Source of the DNA: Mucilaginibacter arboris
GTDB taxonomy: Bacteria > Bacteroidota > Bacteroidia > Sphingobacteriales > Sphingobacteriaceae
Reading direction: 5' to 3'
Length of the DNA stretch: 64,000 bases
NCBI RefSeq assembly: GCF_009754915.1
Contig: NZ_WPIK01000005.1
Span: 62,001 to 126,000, forward strand
The position numbers and the translations under genes are program-made. Shown here one piece after another: positions 37,294-45,464 of the stretch. Each line of letters starts with the position of its first letter. Positions within the stretch are counted from its first letter, which is position 1. The notes beneath the pieces are model-generated. The model saw nothing but the letters and a program-made list of their open reading frames with translations. It was not told the DNA's origin and did not search any database.

Positions 37294-37373
37294 GTCATGC
37301 CGAACTTGTTTCGGTATCTCACAAGCAAGGTATTTATCTATCCTGAGAGATCCTGAAACAAGTTCAGGATGAC
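37294..37373. repeat. REPIN-like inverted repeat pair
   Basis: GTCATGCCGAACTTGTTTCG (from 37294, ending with GTATCTC) is matched by GAGATCCTGAAACAAG (37347 on, ending with TTCAGGATGAC at 37373). The two arms are near-perfect reverse complements about 26 nt apart. This GTCATCCTGAACTTGTTTC family is a common repeat of Bacteroidota intergenic regions. It lies between pnuC and the NadR-like gene. Confidence 0.8.
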
Positions 37374-37380
37374 AACCAGC

Positions 37381-37983
37381 CTATTTCTGTAACCGGTAAT
37401 CCCGCCGCCAGTCCCGATAACCCAAAGCAGCAATAATTAAATATAAAGCATACATGCCAGCAGTTAGATGCAGGTTTTTAGCGGTATAAACAACAACGTA
37501 AATTACATCAACAAAAATCCAGATCAGCCAGTTTTCCAGCACTTTCCTGGCTAACAGAACCTGGGCAATTAAACTGCAGGCCGTACAAAAGCTATCGATA
37601 AAAGGGAAAGCTGCATCCGTTCCATGCTTCAACAAAAAACCCAAAATTGCTGTAAAAAGGATAACTCCGATAATGGAAAATATTATTTCTTTTTGGGTGA
37701 TCTTAATTACCGGAACTTTTTCTTCGGATTTTGGTTTCCGGCCCCAGAAATACCAGCCGTAAATGTTCATTACCAAAAAGTAAAACTGTAAGCCCATATC
37801 TGCATATAGTTTTGCTTCAAAAAAAATAATAACGTAAATGCAAACGCTGATAATGGCAAAAGGCCAGTTCCAGATGATATTTTTTGCAGCAAGATAAACG
37901 CATAAAATCCCGGTAATTACACCAGCTGCTTCCAATGGGTTTTGCGCCCGGACCCAATCAGTAAAAGCATTAGTTAAGATCAT
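37381..37983 (-). CDS. pnuC: Nicotinamide riboside transporter PnuC
   Basis: 200 residues from ATG 37981-37983 (MILTNAFTDWVRAQNPLEAAG), or up to 209 from the first ATG at 38010. About seven helices. Signature blocks are WNWPFAIISVCIYVIIFFEAKLYADMGLQFYFLVMNIYGWYFW and WLIWIFVDVIYVVVYTAKNL. PnuC carries nicotinamide riboside across the inner membrane by facilitated diffusion, with trapping by the NadR-type kinase encoded next. The pair forms a plausible salvage unit, separated by the repeat at 37294-37373. Confidence 0.9.
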   Translation of the reverse strand: MILTNAFTDWVRAQNPLEAAGVITGILCVYLAAKNIIWNWPFAIISVCIYVIIFFEAKLYADMGLQFYFLVMNIYGWYFWGRKPKSEEKVPVIKITQKEIIFSIIGVILFTAILGFLLKHGTDAAFPFIDSFCTACSLIAQVLLARKVLENWLIWIFVDVIYVVVYTAKNLHLTAGMYALYLIIAALGYRDWRRDYRLQK

Positions 37984-38015
37984 AAAAACCAAAGATAGTT
38001 TTATGGGCATAAAAA

Positions 38016-38041
38016 AAAGCGATGAAGTGTTCCATCGCTTT
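38016..38041 (-). terminator. Terminator of the M13 peptidase gene
   Basis: AAAGCGATG and CATCGCTTT form a stem with an eight-base loop; on the minus strand a run of T follows. It lies about 25 nt after the M13 stop, and an interspersed motif copy sits between them (38053-38067). Confidence 0.75.
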
Positions 38042-38065
38042 GATTTTTAGTCGATAAAAGAAGCA

Positions 38066-40111
38066 TTACCAGATCTTCACACGCTTATCCGGATCGATCC
38101 ACATCGGGTCGCCCTTTTTAATGCCAAAAGCGGTGTAAAACTCGTCCACATCAGAAAAAGGGGCGTTTACCCGCAAATAGCCCGGCGAGTGTACATCTGT
38201 TAAAATTTGGTTGGCTAAAGCTTCATCACGCGTATGCCCCAGCCATCCTAAAGCATAACCCAAAAAGAAACGCTGCACAGGCGTTAAACCGTTAATGGTT
38301 TTACCTTCTTTGTATTGAGCGGTCTTTTTAAATGCATCCAGGCCTAAAACAATTCCGCCTAAATCGGCAATGTTTTCGCCTAAAGTTGCTTTGCCGTTTA
38401 CGTGTAAGCTATCTAAAACTTTATAACCATTAAACTGATCAACCAACATTTGAGCGCGTTGTGTAAACTTCGCTGAATCAACTGGTGTCCACCAGGCTTT
38501 CAGGTTTCCTTTGGCATCGTACTGCCGGCCCTGGTCGTCAAAACCATGCGTAATTTCATGTCCGATGGTAGAAGCCGCAACATAACCGTAAGCCACAGCA
38601 TCATCTACATCTGCATCTTTTACGCCGGGAATCATGAATTGTGCTGCCGGCAAAGTAATTTCATTGTTAGACGGACTGTAATTAGCATTATAAGTTTGCG
38701 GCGTCATGTTCCACTCCGCGTGGTTTACCGGTTTACCCAACTTGTGTATGTTTTCCTCATACTGCCAGTGACGGCCGTTTAGTACGTTTTCTGCATAGGA
38801 AGTACGGCTAACCTGCAGTGCAAAAAAATCTTTCCACTGATCAGGATAACCAACTTTTGGATGAATAGCATTTAGTTTTGCCAAAGCCTTTTGCTTCGTT
38901 TCCGGGCTCATCCAATCCAGTTTTTCAATATGCTCGCGGTAAGCTGCGCGGATCGCTTCAACCATATCTACATAACGCTTTTTGCTGGCTGCCGGAAAAT
39001 ATTCTTTCACAAATAATTGTCCTAACAACTCGCCCATTAAGCCATTTTCGGTATCTAAAACACGTTTCCAGCGCGGCAGTTGCTCTTTTCTTCCGGATAA
39101 AACCGTTCCTGTAAAGCGGAAGTTTTCCTGTTCAAAATCTTTACTTAAATAAGAAGCATAAGAAGAAACCAATTTCCAGCGCAGATAAGCTTTCCAATCG
39201 GCAACAGAAAATTGTGTTAACGCTTTGTCTAATTCTACATAATATTCCGGCTGGCCAACAATTACACTGTCAACAGCATTTAAACCAAGCTTTGGAAGCA
39301 GGTTTACCCAGTTAATATTTGGCGTTAACCGGTTCAGTTTGGCAACCGGCATTTTGTGATAGTTTTTGTACGGATCGCGCAGGGCAACCAAATTACGGCT
39401 GCTGTCGGCCAAAGCTTTTTCTATGGTAAAAACAGCATTGGCAGCAGTTGCATCATTTAAACCGGAAAGTTTAAGCATGGTTGGAATGTGCTGCTGGGCA
39501 TAATCATTCCTGATCCTGGTAGTACGGGCATCGGTTTTATAATAATAATCGCGGTTAGGCAAACCCAAACCAGACTGGCGGAATTGCAGGACCATTTTTA
39601 CACTGTTCTTCGCATCCTGGCCAACACCGGAACCGATAAAAGTACGTGCGCCAATGGTAGTTAAATAAGCGGCAACATCTAAAACATCCTGTTTGGATTT
39701 AATTTGATCGATTCGGTTTAACGGCGTTTTAATAGCATTGATACCAAGTTTTTCAATGGTAAGGGTATCCATTCCGCTGTAATAAAAATCGCCTATTTTT
39801 TGGGTGTTCGAACCTTTTGGCGCATTTGCTTTTTCGGCATCTTCGTTAATCTTTCTTAAACGTTCGCGCAAGTCTTCACCTACAACATTTCCAATTCCCC
39901 AGCTGGAATAAGCATTTGGAATTGGGTTTTTTTTGATCCAGCCGCCGTTAGCATACATAAAAAAGTTGTCGCCGGGTTTTACCGATGGATCGAGGTTTTG
40001 ATAAACCGGGTCGTTTGCTTTTTTGAGCTGTGCTTTTACAGGGACAGAAGTCAATAAAACAGCCGAAAGCAAGCCCGAAGCAATAAATAAGTTAGTTTTA
40101 ATTTTCATCAA
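38066..40111 (-). CDS. M13 family zinc metallopeptidase
   Basis: 681 residues with a signal peptide (MMKIKTNLFIASGLLSAVLL, ending VKAQ). The M13 signature is intact: HEITHGFDDQGRQYD around residue 517 supplies the two His ligands and catalytic Glu, LGENIADLGG provides the third ligand Glu, and NAYY-like substrate-binding sequence appears as TYNANYSPSNNEITLPAAQ. Neprilysin-type peptidases in Bacteroidota are periplasmic oligopeptidases. An ACAGC-type motif lies inside the gene (39425-39439). A TATGTTTG -7 box lies upstream. Confidence 0.95.
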   Translation of the reverse strand: MMKIKTNLFIASGLLSAVLLTSVPVKAQLKKANDPVYQNLDPSVKPGDNFFMYANGGWIKKNPIPNAYSSWGIGNVVGEDLRERLRKINEDAEKANAPKGSNTQKIGDFYYSGMDTLTIEKLGINAIKTPLNRIDQIKSKQDVLDVAAYLTTIGARTFIGSGVGQDAKNSVKMVLQFRQSGLGLPNRDYYYKTDARTTRIRNDYAQQHIPTMLKLSGLNDATAANAVFTIEKALADSSRNLVALRDPYKNYHKMPVAKLNRLTPNINWVNLLPKLGLNAVDSVIVGQPEYYVELDKALTQFSVADWKAYLRWKLVSSYASYLSKDFEQENFRFTGTVLSGRKEQLPRWKRVLDTENGLMGELLGQLFVKEYFPAASKKRYVDMVEAIRAAYREHIEKLDWMSPETKQKALAKLNAIHPKVGYPDQWKDFFALQVSRTSYAENVLNGRHWQYEENIHKLGKPVNHAEWNMTPQTYNANYSPSNNEITLPAAQFMIPGVKDADVDDAVAYGYVAASTIGHEITHGFDDQGRQYDAKGNLKAWWTPVDSAKFTQRAQMLVDQFNGYKVLDSLHVNGKATLGENIADLGGIVLGLDAFKKTAQYKEGKTINGLTPVQRFFLGYALGWLGHTRDEALANQILTDVHSPGYLRVNAPFSDVDEFYTAFGIKKGDPMWIDPDKRVKIW

Positions 40112-40133
40112 TTATTAAAAAAGGACGTCCTTT

Positions 40134-40141
40134 CAAACATA
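40134..40141 (-). promoter_or_regulatory. -7 promoter box for the M13 peptidase gene
   Basis: On the minus strand the sequence reads TATGTTTG, a match to TAnnTTTG, ending about 22 nt before the start codon. No strong -33 box is visible. Confidence 0.45.
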
Positions 40142-40158
40142 CCAATTTTCTATACGCC

Positions 40159-40230
40159 AATGCTTCTTTTAGCAGGTAAAATTTGTGCTGGTTACTATTT
40201 TGAGGGTTTTTGTATGATAAAAACAGTACG
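40159..40230. repeat. Mixed motif pair in the divergent M13/TonB intergenic region
   Basis: AATGCTTCTTTTAGC (40159-40173) faces GATAAAAACAGTACG (40216-40230). This is a pair of one GAAGC-type and one ACAGT-type copy in inverted orientation, about 40 nt apart. Confidence 0.6.
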
Positions 40231-40257
40231 TATATTGAGCGCCTGTAACCTGTAATT

Positions 40258-41238
40258 ATGAACCCTAAATTTTACCTTGCTTCTTTTATCGCCTGTTTTT
40301 TGGCATTGAACGGCTTCGCCCAAAAACAAAACGTTTATTTTTTGAAGAATAACGGCAAATATGTTACCGAGCGCGATAGCGCTGATTATACCCGAATAGT
40401 TCGTGAACCTGATTCTGGAACGGTGCTGTATAATGTGATAGAATATTATTTAAACGGTAACCCAAAAATGATTGGCAAATCATCTACTATCGATCCCATC
40501 AAGCTGGAAGGCCAATTTGTTAGCTTTTATCCTGATAAAAATAAAAAACGAATTGGTACTTACGAAAATGGGCAACTTACTGGCGAAATCTATGATTACT
40601 ACCCAAACGGGAAATTGTACAGACAAAGCACCTGCCTAAAATTTACTGATAAAAAATCTTTTATGCCAGAAGATGAAAAACAGACCGTTCAAGCCGCTTA
40701 TGATTCTACCGGCGCCATTCTGGTAAAAGATGGCGATGGGCACTATCCAATTTTTGATGGTAATTTTAAAACTATTAAAGAAGAAGGCGACGTAAAAGAT
40801 GGAAAGAAAAACGGAACCTGGAAAGGAACCCTTAACCAAGGCAAAGTTACTTTTACAGAAGAATATGCTGATGGGAAATTTATGAAAGGCACCAGGACCG
40901 AAGAAAACGGCACTACCATAAATTATACGGTAAAAGAAGCATTGCCAACTTTTAAAGGCGGCGAAAGCGCTTTTGGCCGTTATCTTTCTCAAAACGTACA
41001 TTATCCGGCAAGACCCAAACAAAGAAATATACAAGGAAGAGTAATTTTAAGTTTTACAGTAGAAAAAGACGGAAGCCTGACCGATTTTAAAATCCTGAAA
41101 AGTGTTGATCCGGATTTGGATGCTGAAGCAATAAGAGTATTGAGCCAATCACCCAAATGGAACCCCGGAATACAGCAAGGTGCAGCAGTTAAAGTTGCTT
41201 ATACCATGCCGTTTAATTTTTCTTTGGGCGGCAGGTAA
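40258..41238 (+). CDS. Energy transducer TonB with MORN-like repeats
   Basis: 326 residues. A signal-like N-terminus (MNPKFYLASFIACFLALNGFA) leads to MORN-like toxin-antitoxin-style repeats (YENGQLTGEIYDYYPNGKLY, DGKKNGTWKGTLNQGKV) and a C-terminal TonB domain (about 245-326: YPARPKQRNIQGRVILSFTVEKDGS, ending AYTMPFNF). The N-terminal helix may be a signal peptide rather than a cytoplasmic anchor, so this could be a periplasmic TonB-domain protein. A GAAGC-type motif is in frame at 40929-40943, and the stop TAA lies in a related motif variant. Confidence 0.85.
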   Translation: MNPKFYLASFIACFLALNGFAQKQNVYFLKNNGKYVTERDSADYTRIVREPDSGTVLYNVIEYYLNGNPKMIGKSSTIDPIKLEGQFVSFYPDKNKKRIGTYENGQLTGEIYDYYPNGKLYRQSTCLKFTDKKSFMPEDEKQTVQAAYDSTGAILVKDGDGHYPIFDGNFKTIKEEGDVKDGKKNGTWKGTLNQGKVTFTEEYADGKFMKGTRTEENGTTINYTVKEALPTFKGGESAFGRYLSQNVHYPARPKQRNIQGRVILSFTVEKDGSLTDFKILKSVDPDLDAEAIRVLSQSPKWNPGIQQGAAVKVAYTMPFNFSLGGR

Positions 41239-41256
41239 AAACGCCATTAAAAACAT

Positions 41257-41264
41257 TACCTTTG
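41257..41264 (+). promoter_or_regulatory. -7 promoter box for carB
   Basis: TACCTTTG matches TAnnTTTG, 107 nt before the carB ATG, giving a leader of about 100 nt. Confidence 0.5.
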
Positions 41265-41267
41265 CAT

Positions 41268-41284
41268 CCCGACAAACAGTCGGG
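41268..41284 (+). promoter_or_regulatory. Hairpin in the carB leader
   Basis: CCCGAC (41268-41273) and GTCGGG (41279-41284) pair across an AAACA loop and are followed by ATTTTCC. It starts within 5 nt of the predicted transcription start. It may be a weak terminator, an attenuation signal, or the end of the TonB transcript. No known riboswitch is recognised. Confidence 0.4.
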
Positions 41285-41370
41285 ATTTTCCATCTATTTG
41301 CATAGGAAATCCTGGTTAAGCTAAAGTTGATTACCCTTTAACTTACAACTTTTTACTCATAAAAAGCCCT

Positions 41371-44187
41371 ATGCCCAGAAACACTTCCATCAATTCGGTT
41401 TTAATTATCGGTTCCGGCCCTATTGTTATCGGCCAGGCCTGCGAGTTTGATTATGCCGGATCTCAAGCTTCCCTTTCCTTAAAAGATGAAGGTATTGAAG
41501 TTTCCATCATCAACAGCAATCCGGCAACGATCATGACGGATAAAGTGATTGCCGACCATGTTTATTTACTTCCGCTTAATTACGATAGTTTGGAACTGAT
41601 CTTACAGGAACGGCAAATTGACGCCGTGCTGCCAACCATGGGCGGACAAACGGCTTTAAACCTCTGTAAAGAAGCCGAAGAACGCGGCATCTGGCAAAAA
41701 TACGGCGTTAAAATAATTGGTGTTGATATTGCCGCCATCGAGAAGACCGAAAACCGCGAAGAGTTCCGCCAGTTAATGGTTGATATCGGTATTGGCGTGG
41801 CGCCTTCTAAAATTGCAAACTCTTTTCTGGAAGGAAAAGAAGCGGCGCAGGAAATTGGATTTCCGTTAGTGATCCGCCCGAGTTATACTTTAGGCGGAAG
41901 CGGCGGCGGTTTCGTACATAAAAAAGAAGAATTTGATGCCGCATTAAGCCGCGGTTTGCAAGCTTCGCCAACACATGAAGTTTTGGTGGAGAAAGCAGTG
42001 ATCGGCTGGAAAGAATTTGAACTGGAACTGCTGCGCGATAATAACGATAACGTGATCATCATCTGCTCTATCGAGAATTTTGATCCGATGGGCATCCACA
42101 CCGGCGATTCCATTACGGTTGCGCCTGCCATGACTTTAAGCGACCGTGCTTATCAATCCATGCGCGATCAGGCCATTAAAATGATGCGTGCCATCGGTAA
42201 TTTTGCCGGCGGTTGCAACGTTCAGTTTTCGGTTAATCCGGCAAACGATGATATTATTGCGATTGAAATTAACCCGCGCGTTTCCCGTTCATCCGCTTTG
42301 GCTTCTAAAGCAACCGGTTACCCGATTGCTAAAATCGCGGCGAAATTAGCGATTGGTTTTAATTTGGATGAGCTGCAAAACCAGATCACCAAAACCACTT
42401 CTGCTTACTTTGAACCCACTTTAGATTATGTTATCGTAAAAATCCCGCGCTGGAACTTTGATAAATTTAAAGGTGCCAACAAAGAGCTTGGTTTACAAAT
42501 GAAATCTGTAGGCGAAGTAATGGGCATTGGTCGAAGCTTTATTGAAGCCTTGCAAAAAGCCTGTCAGAGCCTGGAAATTGGCCGTGCCGGTTTAGGTGCC
42601 GATGGCCGGCAAAGCCGAAATTTAGATGAAATTATGTACAGCCTGGAACATCCAAGCTGGGACAGGTTGTTTCACGTTTATGATGCGTTAAGCTTAGGTG
42701 TGCCGATAGAATCTGTTCGAAAAGTAACAAAAATTGACCGTTGGTTCTTAAACCAGATCCAGGATGTGGTAAACCTGGAGATCGAACTCCGCCGGTACTC
42801 CTTAAATAATATTCCGAGAGATTTCTTCTTCACCCTCAAGCAAAAAGGCTTTTCGGATGCGCAGATTGCTTATGTTTTACAGCATGTTACCGAAGAAGAT
42901 GTTTACCAGCGCCGCAAAGAGTTAGGCTTGCACCGTGTTTACAAAATGGTAGATACATGTGCTGCTGAGTTTCAAGCTAAAACGCCTTATTATTATTCAA
43001 CTTATGAAGGCGAGAACGAATCTGTTGTTTCTGACAAGAAAAAAATTATTGTTTTAGGTTCCGGTCCCAATCGTATTGGCCAGGGAATTGAGTTTGATTA
43101 CAGTTGCGTGCATGGTTTATTGGCTGCCAAAGAATGCGGTTACGAATCGATCATGATCAATTGTAACCCGGAAACGGTTTCTACCGATTTTAATATGGCT
43201 GACAAGCTGTATTTCGAGCCGGTTTTCTGGGAACATGTACGCGAGATCATCGAACTGGAAAAACCGGAAGGCGTGATCGTTCAGCTTGGCGGACAAACAG
43301 CTTTAAAAATGGCAGAAAAGCTGCATGAACATGGTATTAAAATCATCGGGACTTCTTACGATAACATGGATATTGCCGAAGACCGCGGCCGTTTTTCTGA
43401 TCTGTTAAAAGAATTAGGTATTCCGTATCCAAAATACGGCGTTGCCGAAAGCGCCGAAGAAGCGCTGGCAGTGGCACATGAAGTTGGTTATCCAGTTCTG
43501 GTCCGGCCAAGCTATGTTCTTGGCGGACAAGGAATGAGTATCGTGATTAATGATGAAGACCTGGAAAAAGCAGTTGTAAACCTGCTAAAAAACCTTCCAG
43601 GAAACCGTGTTTTAATTGATCATTTTCTGGACCGTGCAGAAGAAGCAGAATCAGATTCAATTGGCGACGGAGAAGATGTGCACATTATTGGTTTGATGGA
43701 ACATATTGAACCGGCTGGAATTCATTCCGGAGATTCGAGCGCTGTTTTGCCTCCGTTTAATCTTTCAGCAAACGTAATCCGTCAAATGGAAGAACACACC
43801 ATCAAAATATCTAAAGCATTAAATGTTCGTGGTTTGTTAAATATCCAATTTGCCATAAAAAATGAAGAGGTTTATGTGATCGAAGCAAATCCACGTGCTT
43901 CGCGTACGGTCCCGTTCATTGCAAAAGCTTATGATGTTCCCTACATCAATATTGCAGCGAAAATTATGCTTGAAGAAAACATGTTAAAAGATTTCACGAT
44001 TGAAAGAAAACTGCAAGGCTACGCCATTAAAGAACCTGTTTTTTCTTTTGATAAATTTCCGGAAGTAAATAAAGAATTAGGGCCGGAAATGAAATCGACC
44101 GGAGAATCTATTCGTTTTATACGCGATCTGGAAGACCCGTATTTCCGCCATCTGTACAAAGAAAAATCAATGTATTTGAGCAAATAG
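41371..44187 (+). CDS. carB: Carbamoyl-phosphate synthase large chain lacking the C-terminal regulatory domain
   Basis: 938 residues, compared with about 1070 for enterobacterial CarB. Both ATP-grasp halves are complete: N-half (IGSGPIVIGQACEFDYAGSQA, PTMGGQTALNLCKEAE, LVIRPSYTLGGSGGGFVHK) and C-half (LGSGPNRIGQGIEFDYSCVH, LVRPSYVLGGQGMSIV). The protein stops after the second ATP-grasp domain (FRHLYKEKSMYL), so the MGS-like allosteric domain that binds UMP or ornithine is absent. It makes carbamoyl phosphate for arginine and pyrimidine synthesis with the CarA subunit, which is not encoded nearby. Confidence 0.96.
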   Translation: MPRNTSINSVLIIGSGPIVIGQACEFDYAGSQASLSLKDEGIEVSIINSNPATIMTDKVIADHVYLLPLNYDSLELILQERQIDAVLPTMGGQTALNLCKEAEERGIWQKYGVKIIGVDIAAIEKTENREEFRQLMVDIGIGVAPSKIANSFLEGKEAAQEIGFPLVIRPSYTLGGSGGGFVHKKEEFDAALSRGLQASPTHEVLVEKAVIGWKEFELELLRDNNDNVIIICSIENFDPMGIHTGDSITVAPAMTLSDRAYQSMRDQAIKMMRAIGNFAGGCNVQFSVNPANDDIIAIEINPRVSRSSALASKATGYPIAKIAAKLAIGFNLDELQNQITKTTSAYFEPTLDYVIVKIPRWNFDKFKGANKELGLQMKSVGEVMGIGRSFIEALQKACQSLEIGRAGLGADGRQSRNLDEIMYSLEHPSWDRLFHVYDALSLGVPIESVRKVTKIDRWFLNQIQDVVNLEIELRRYSLNNIPRDFFFTLKQKGFSDAQIAYVLQHVTEEDVYQRRKELGLHRVYKMVDTCAAEFQAKTPYYYSTYEGENESVVSDKKKIIVLGSGPNRIGQGIEFDYSCVHGLLAAKECGYESIMINCNPETVSTDFNMADKLYFEPVFWEHVREIIELEKPEGVIVQLGGQTALKMAEKLHEHGIKIIGTSYDNMDIAEDRGRFSDLLKELGIPYPKYGVAESAEEALAVAHEVGYPVLVRPSYVLGGQGMSIVINDEDLEKAVVNLLKNLPGNRVLIDHFLDRAEEAESDSIGDGEDVHIIGLMEHIEPAGIHSGDSSAVLPPFNLSANVIRQMEEHTIKISKALNVRGLLNIQFAIKNEEVYVIEANPRASRTVPFIAKAYDVPYINIAAKIMLEENMLKDFTIERKLQGYAIKEPVFSFDKFPEVNKELGPEMKSTGESIRFIRDLEDPYFRHLYKEKSMYLSK

Positions 44188-44188
44188 G

Positions 44189-44262
44189 CATGCTTCTTTT
44201 ACCTATAAAAAAACCACGCCGTTAATATCCGGTGTGGTTTTTTAGCTTATAAAAGAAGCATT
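44189..44262. terminator. Bidirectional terminator framed by an inverted motif pair
   Basis: Between convergent carB and the next gene, CATGCTTCTTTTACC (44189-44203) and TTATAAAAGAAGCATT (44247-44262) flank a strong hairpin AAAAACCACGCCG / CCGGTGTGGTTTTT (about 44207-44244) with a T-run on one side and an A-run on the other. Confidence 0.8.
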
Positions 44263-44263
44263 G

Positions 44264-44749
44264 TTAATTAAGCACCTGCACGCCCCGGGCTGCAATTTGA
44301 TAAGTGCCCGAATTGTTATTTTGCTGATGCGTTTTTTCCATTCCCGAATTTGAACCTGCATAATGCTGGTGGTTGTTGGCAACAAATTGTTTAGAAATTA
44401 CACCATCGATCAGCACCATTTTACCTCTGATGTTTTGTGGTAATTTGTATCCTGCATTTTTAAAATGTACGGTAACCGGCCTTCCTTTGTTATCCCTTAT
44501 CGTAAAAAAATCGCCATTTCTATCTACATCAGCTACTTTACCTGAAATAGTAGTGGTAACAGAAGTACGTCGGCCGAGATAGCTTTCCAGGTCACCAATG
44601 GGGTGTGCTGTTTTTACATCTACTTTTTCCCCATAAACTTTACCATGAGGGGTAATACTTACCTGGCCTTGAGGCGGCCTTGTTTCATGCTGGGCAGAAA
44701 CTGTTAATGCACTAAAAAGAACGGCTACCGAAAAGATTATTTTTTTCAT
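44264..44749 (-). CDS. Secreted OB-fold-like protein (DUF4920-related)
   Basis: 161 residues with a signal peptide (MKKIIFSVAVLFSALTVSAQ). The core reads VTTTISGKVADVDRNGDFFTIRDNKGRPVTVHFKNAG then RGKMVLIDGVISKQF, the pattern of DUF4920-like OB-fold proteins that keep a GKV-D-x-F-x-I strand order, though without the cysteines seen in many relatives. The tail is Asn/Gln-rich. An ACAG-type motif is in the coding region (44605-44619). Function is unknown. Confidence 0.65.
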   Translation of the reverse strand: MKKIIFSVAVLFSALTVSAQHETRPPQGQVSITPHGKVYGEKVDVKTAHPIGDLESYLGRRTSVTTTISGKVADVDRNGDFFTIRDNKGRPVTVHFKNAGYKLPQNIRGKMVLIDGVISKQFVANNHQHYAGSNSGMEKTHQQNNNSGTYQIAARGVQVLN

Positions 44750-44822
44750 GGGTTTTTAGATGTGGGTTATGAATACCATAACCCCGAAAAAAACAGATGG
44801 TTTTGATTAACCGCAAAGCAGT

Positions 44823-45407
44823 TTAATTATCCTTAAATACCTGTTCTAAATCGAGTACAAAACCAGGAAGAATTGGTGTTGTAACTTCACTTCCGATAGT
44901 AAGTAATCTGGATGGAACATAAGTACCTATATCGTTTAATGTATATTTAAGGAAGGTTTTATCCTGCGGAGATACAATCCAATATTCCTGTACGCCACTT
45001 TCTTCGTAAACTTCGTACTTGTTTTGCAACTCTTTTCTATTGTTGCCAGGTGAAAGGATTTCGACCACAATATCTGGAGCACCTAAACAACCGCTTCCGT
45101 CTATCTTAGAAGGATCACAAATCACACAAACATCTGGTTGAACTACAGTTACCAAATCCTGATTGTTTTTAGATTTTCGGGTTAGACGTACATCAAAAGG
45201 TGCAGAGAAAACTTCGCATGTTTTGTTCTCTAAAAAATTATCTATTGCAACCAAAATGACTCTTGATATTCGCTGATGAGCTGAACCTGGCGCCGGGCTC
45301 ATTTTAAAAATCTTGCCTTTTATCAGTTCAACCCTTTCTTCAAATTTCCACTGCAGGTAATCAGCGTAATTGTAGGTTTTTGATAAATCTAAATCTGAAA
45401 ATTGCAT
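44823..45407 (-). CDS. Uma2 family endonuclease (DUF820)
   Basis: 194 residues with the Uma2 PD-(D/E)xK-type fold: PDVCVICDPSK, then GCLGAPDIVVEILSPGNNRKELQNKYEVYEESGVQEYWIV with the acidic and Lys residues of the nuclease-like core. The family is widespread and its role is unknown; enzymatic activity is inferred from fold only. The start ATG (45405-45407) is the last part of an interspersed GAAGT-type motif on the minus strand. Confidence 0.9.
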   Translation of the reverse strand: MQFSDLDLSKTYNYADYLQWKFEERVELIKGKIFKMSPAPGSAHQRISRVILVAIDNFLENKTCEVFSAPFDVRLTRKSKNNQDLVTVVQPDVCVICDPSKIDGSGCLGAPDIVVEILSPGNNRKELQNKYEVYEESGVQEYWIVSPQDKTFLKYTLNDIGTYVPSRLLTIGSEVTTPILPGFVLDLEQVFKDN

Positions 45408-45464
45408 ACTTCTTTTACTTGATATAAATCTACAAATTATAGTTTAAGTAGTAACAGCAAACGC

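Noticed and set aside
37266-37328. Longer start for the NadR-like gene
   Set aside because: The extra codons lie in the REP-type repeat and the P-loop protein begins normally at 37268.
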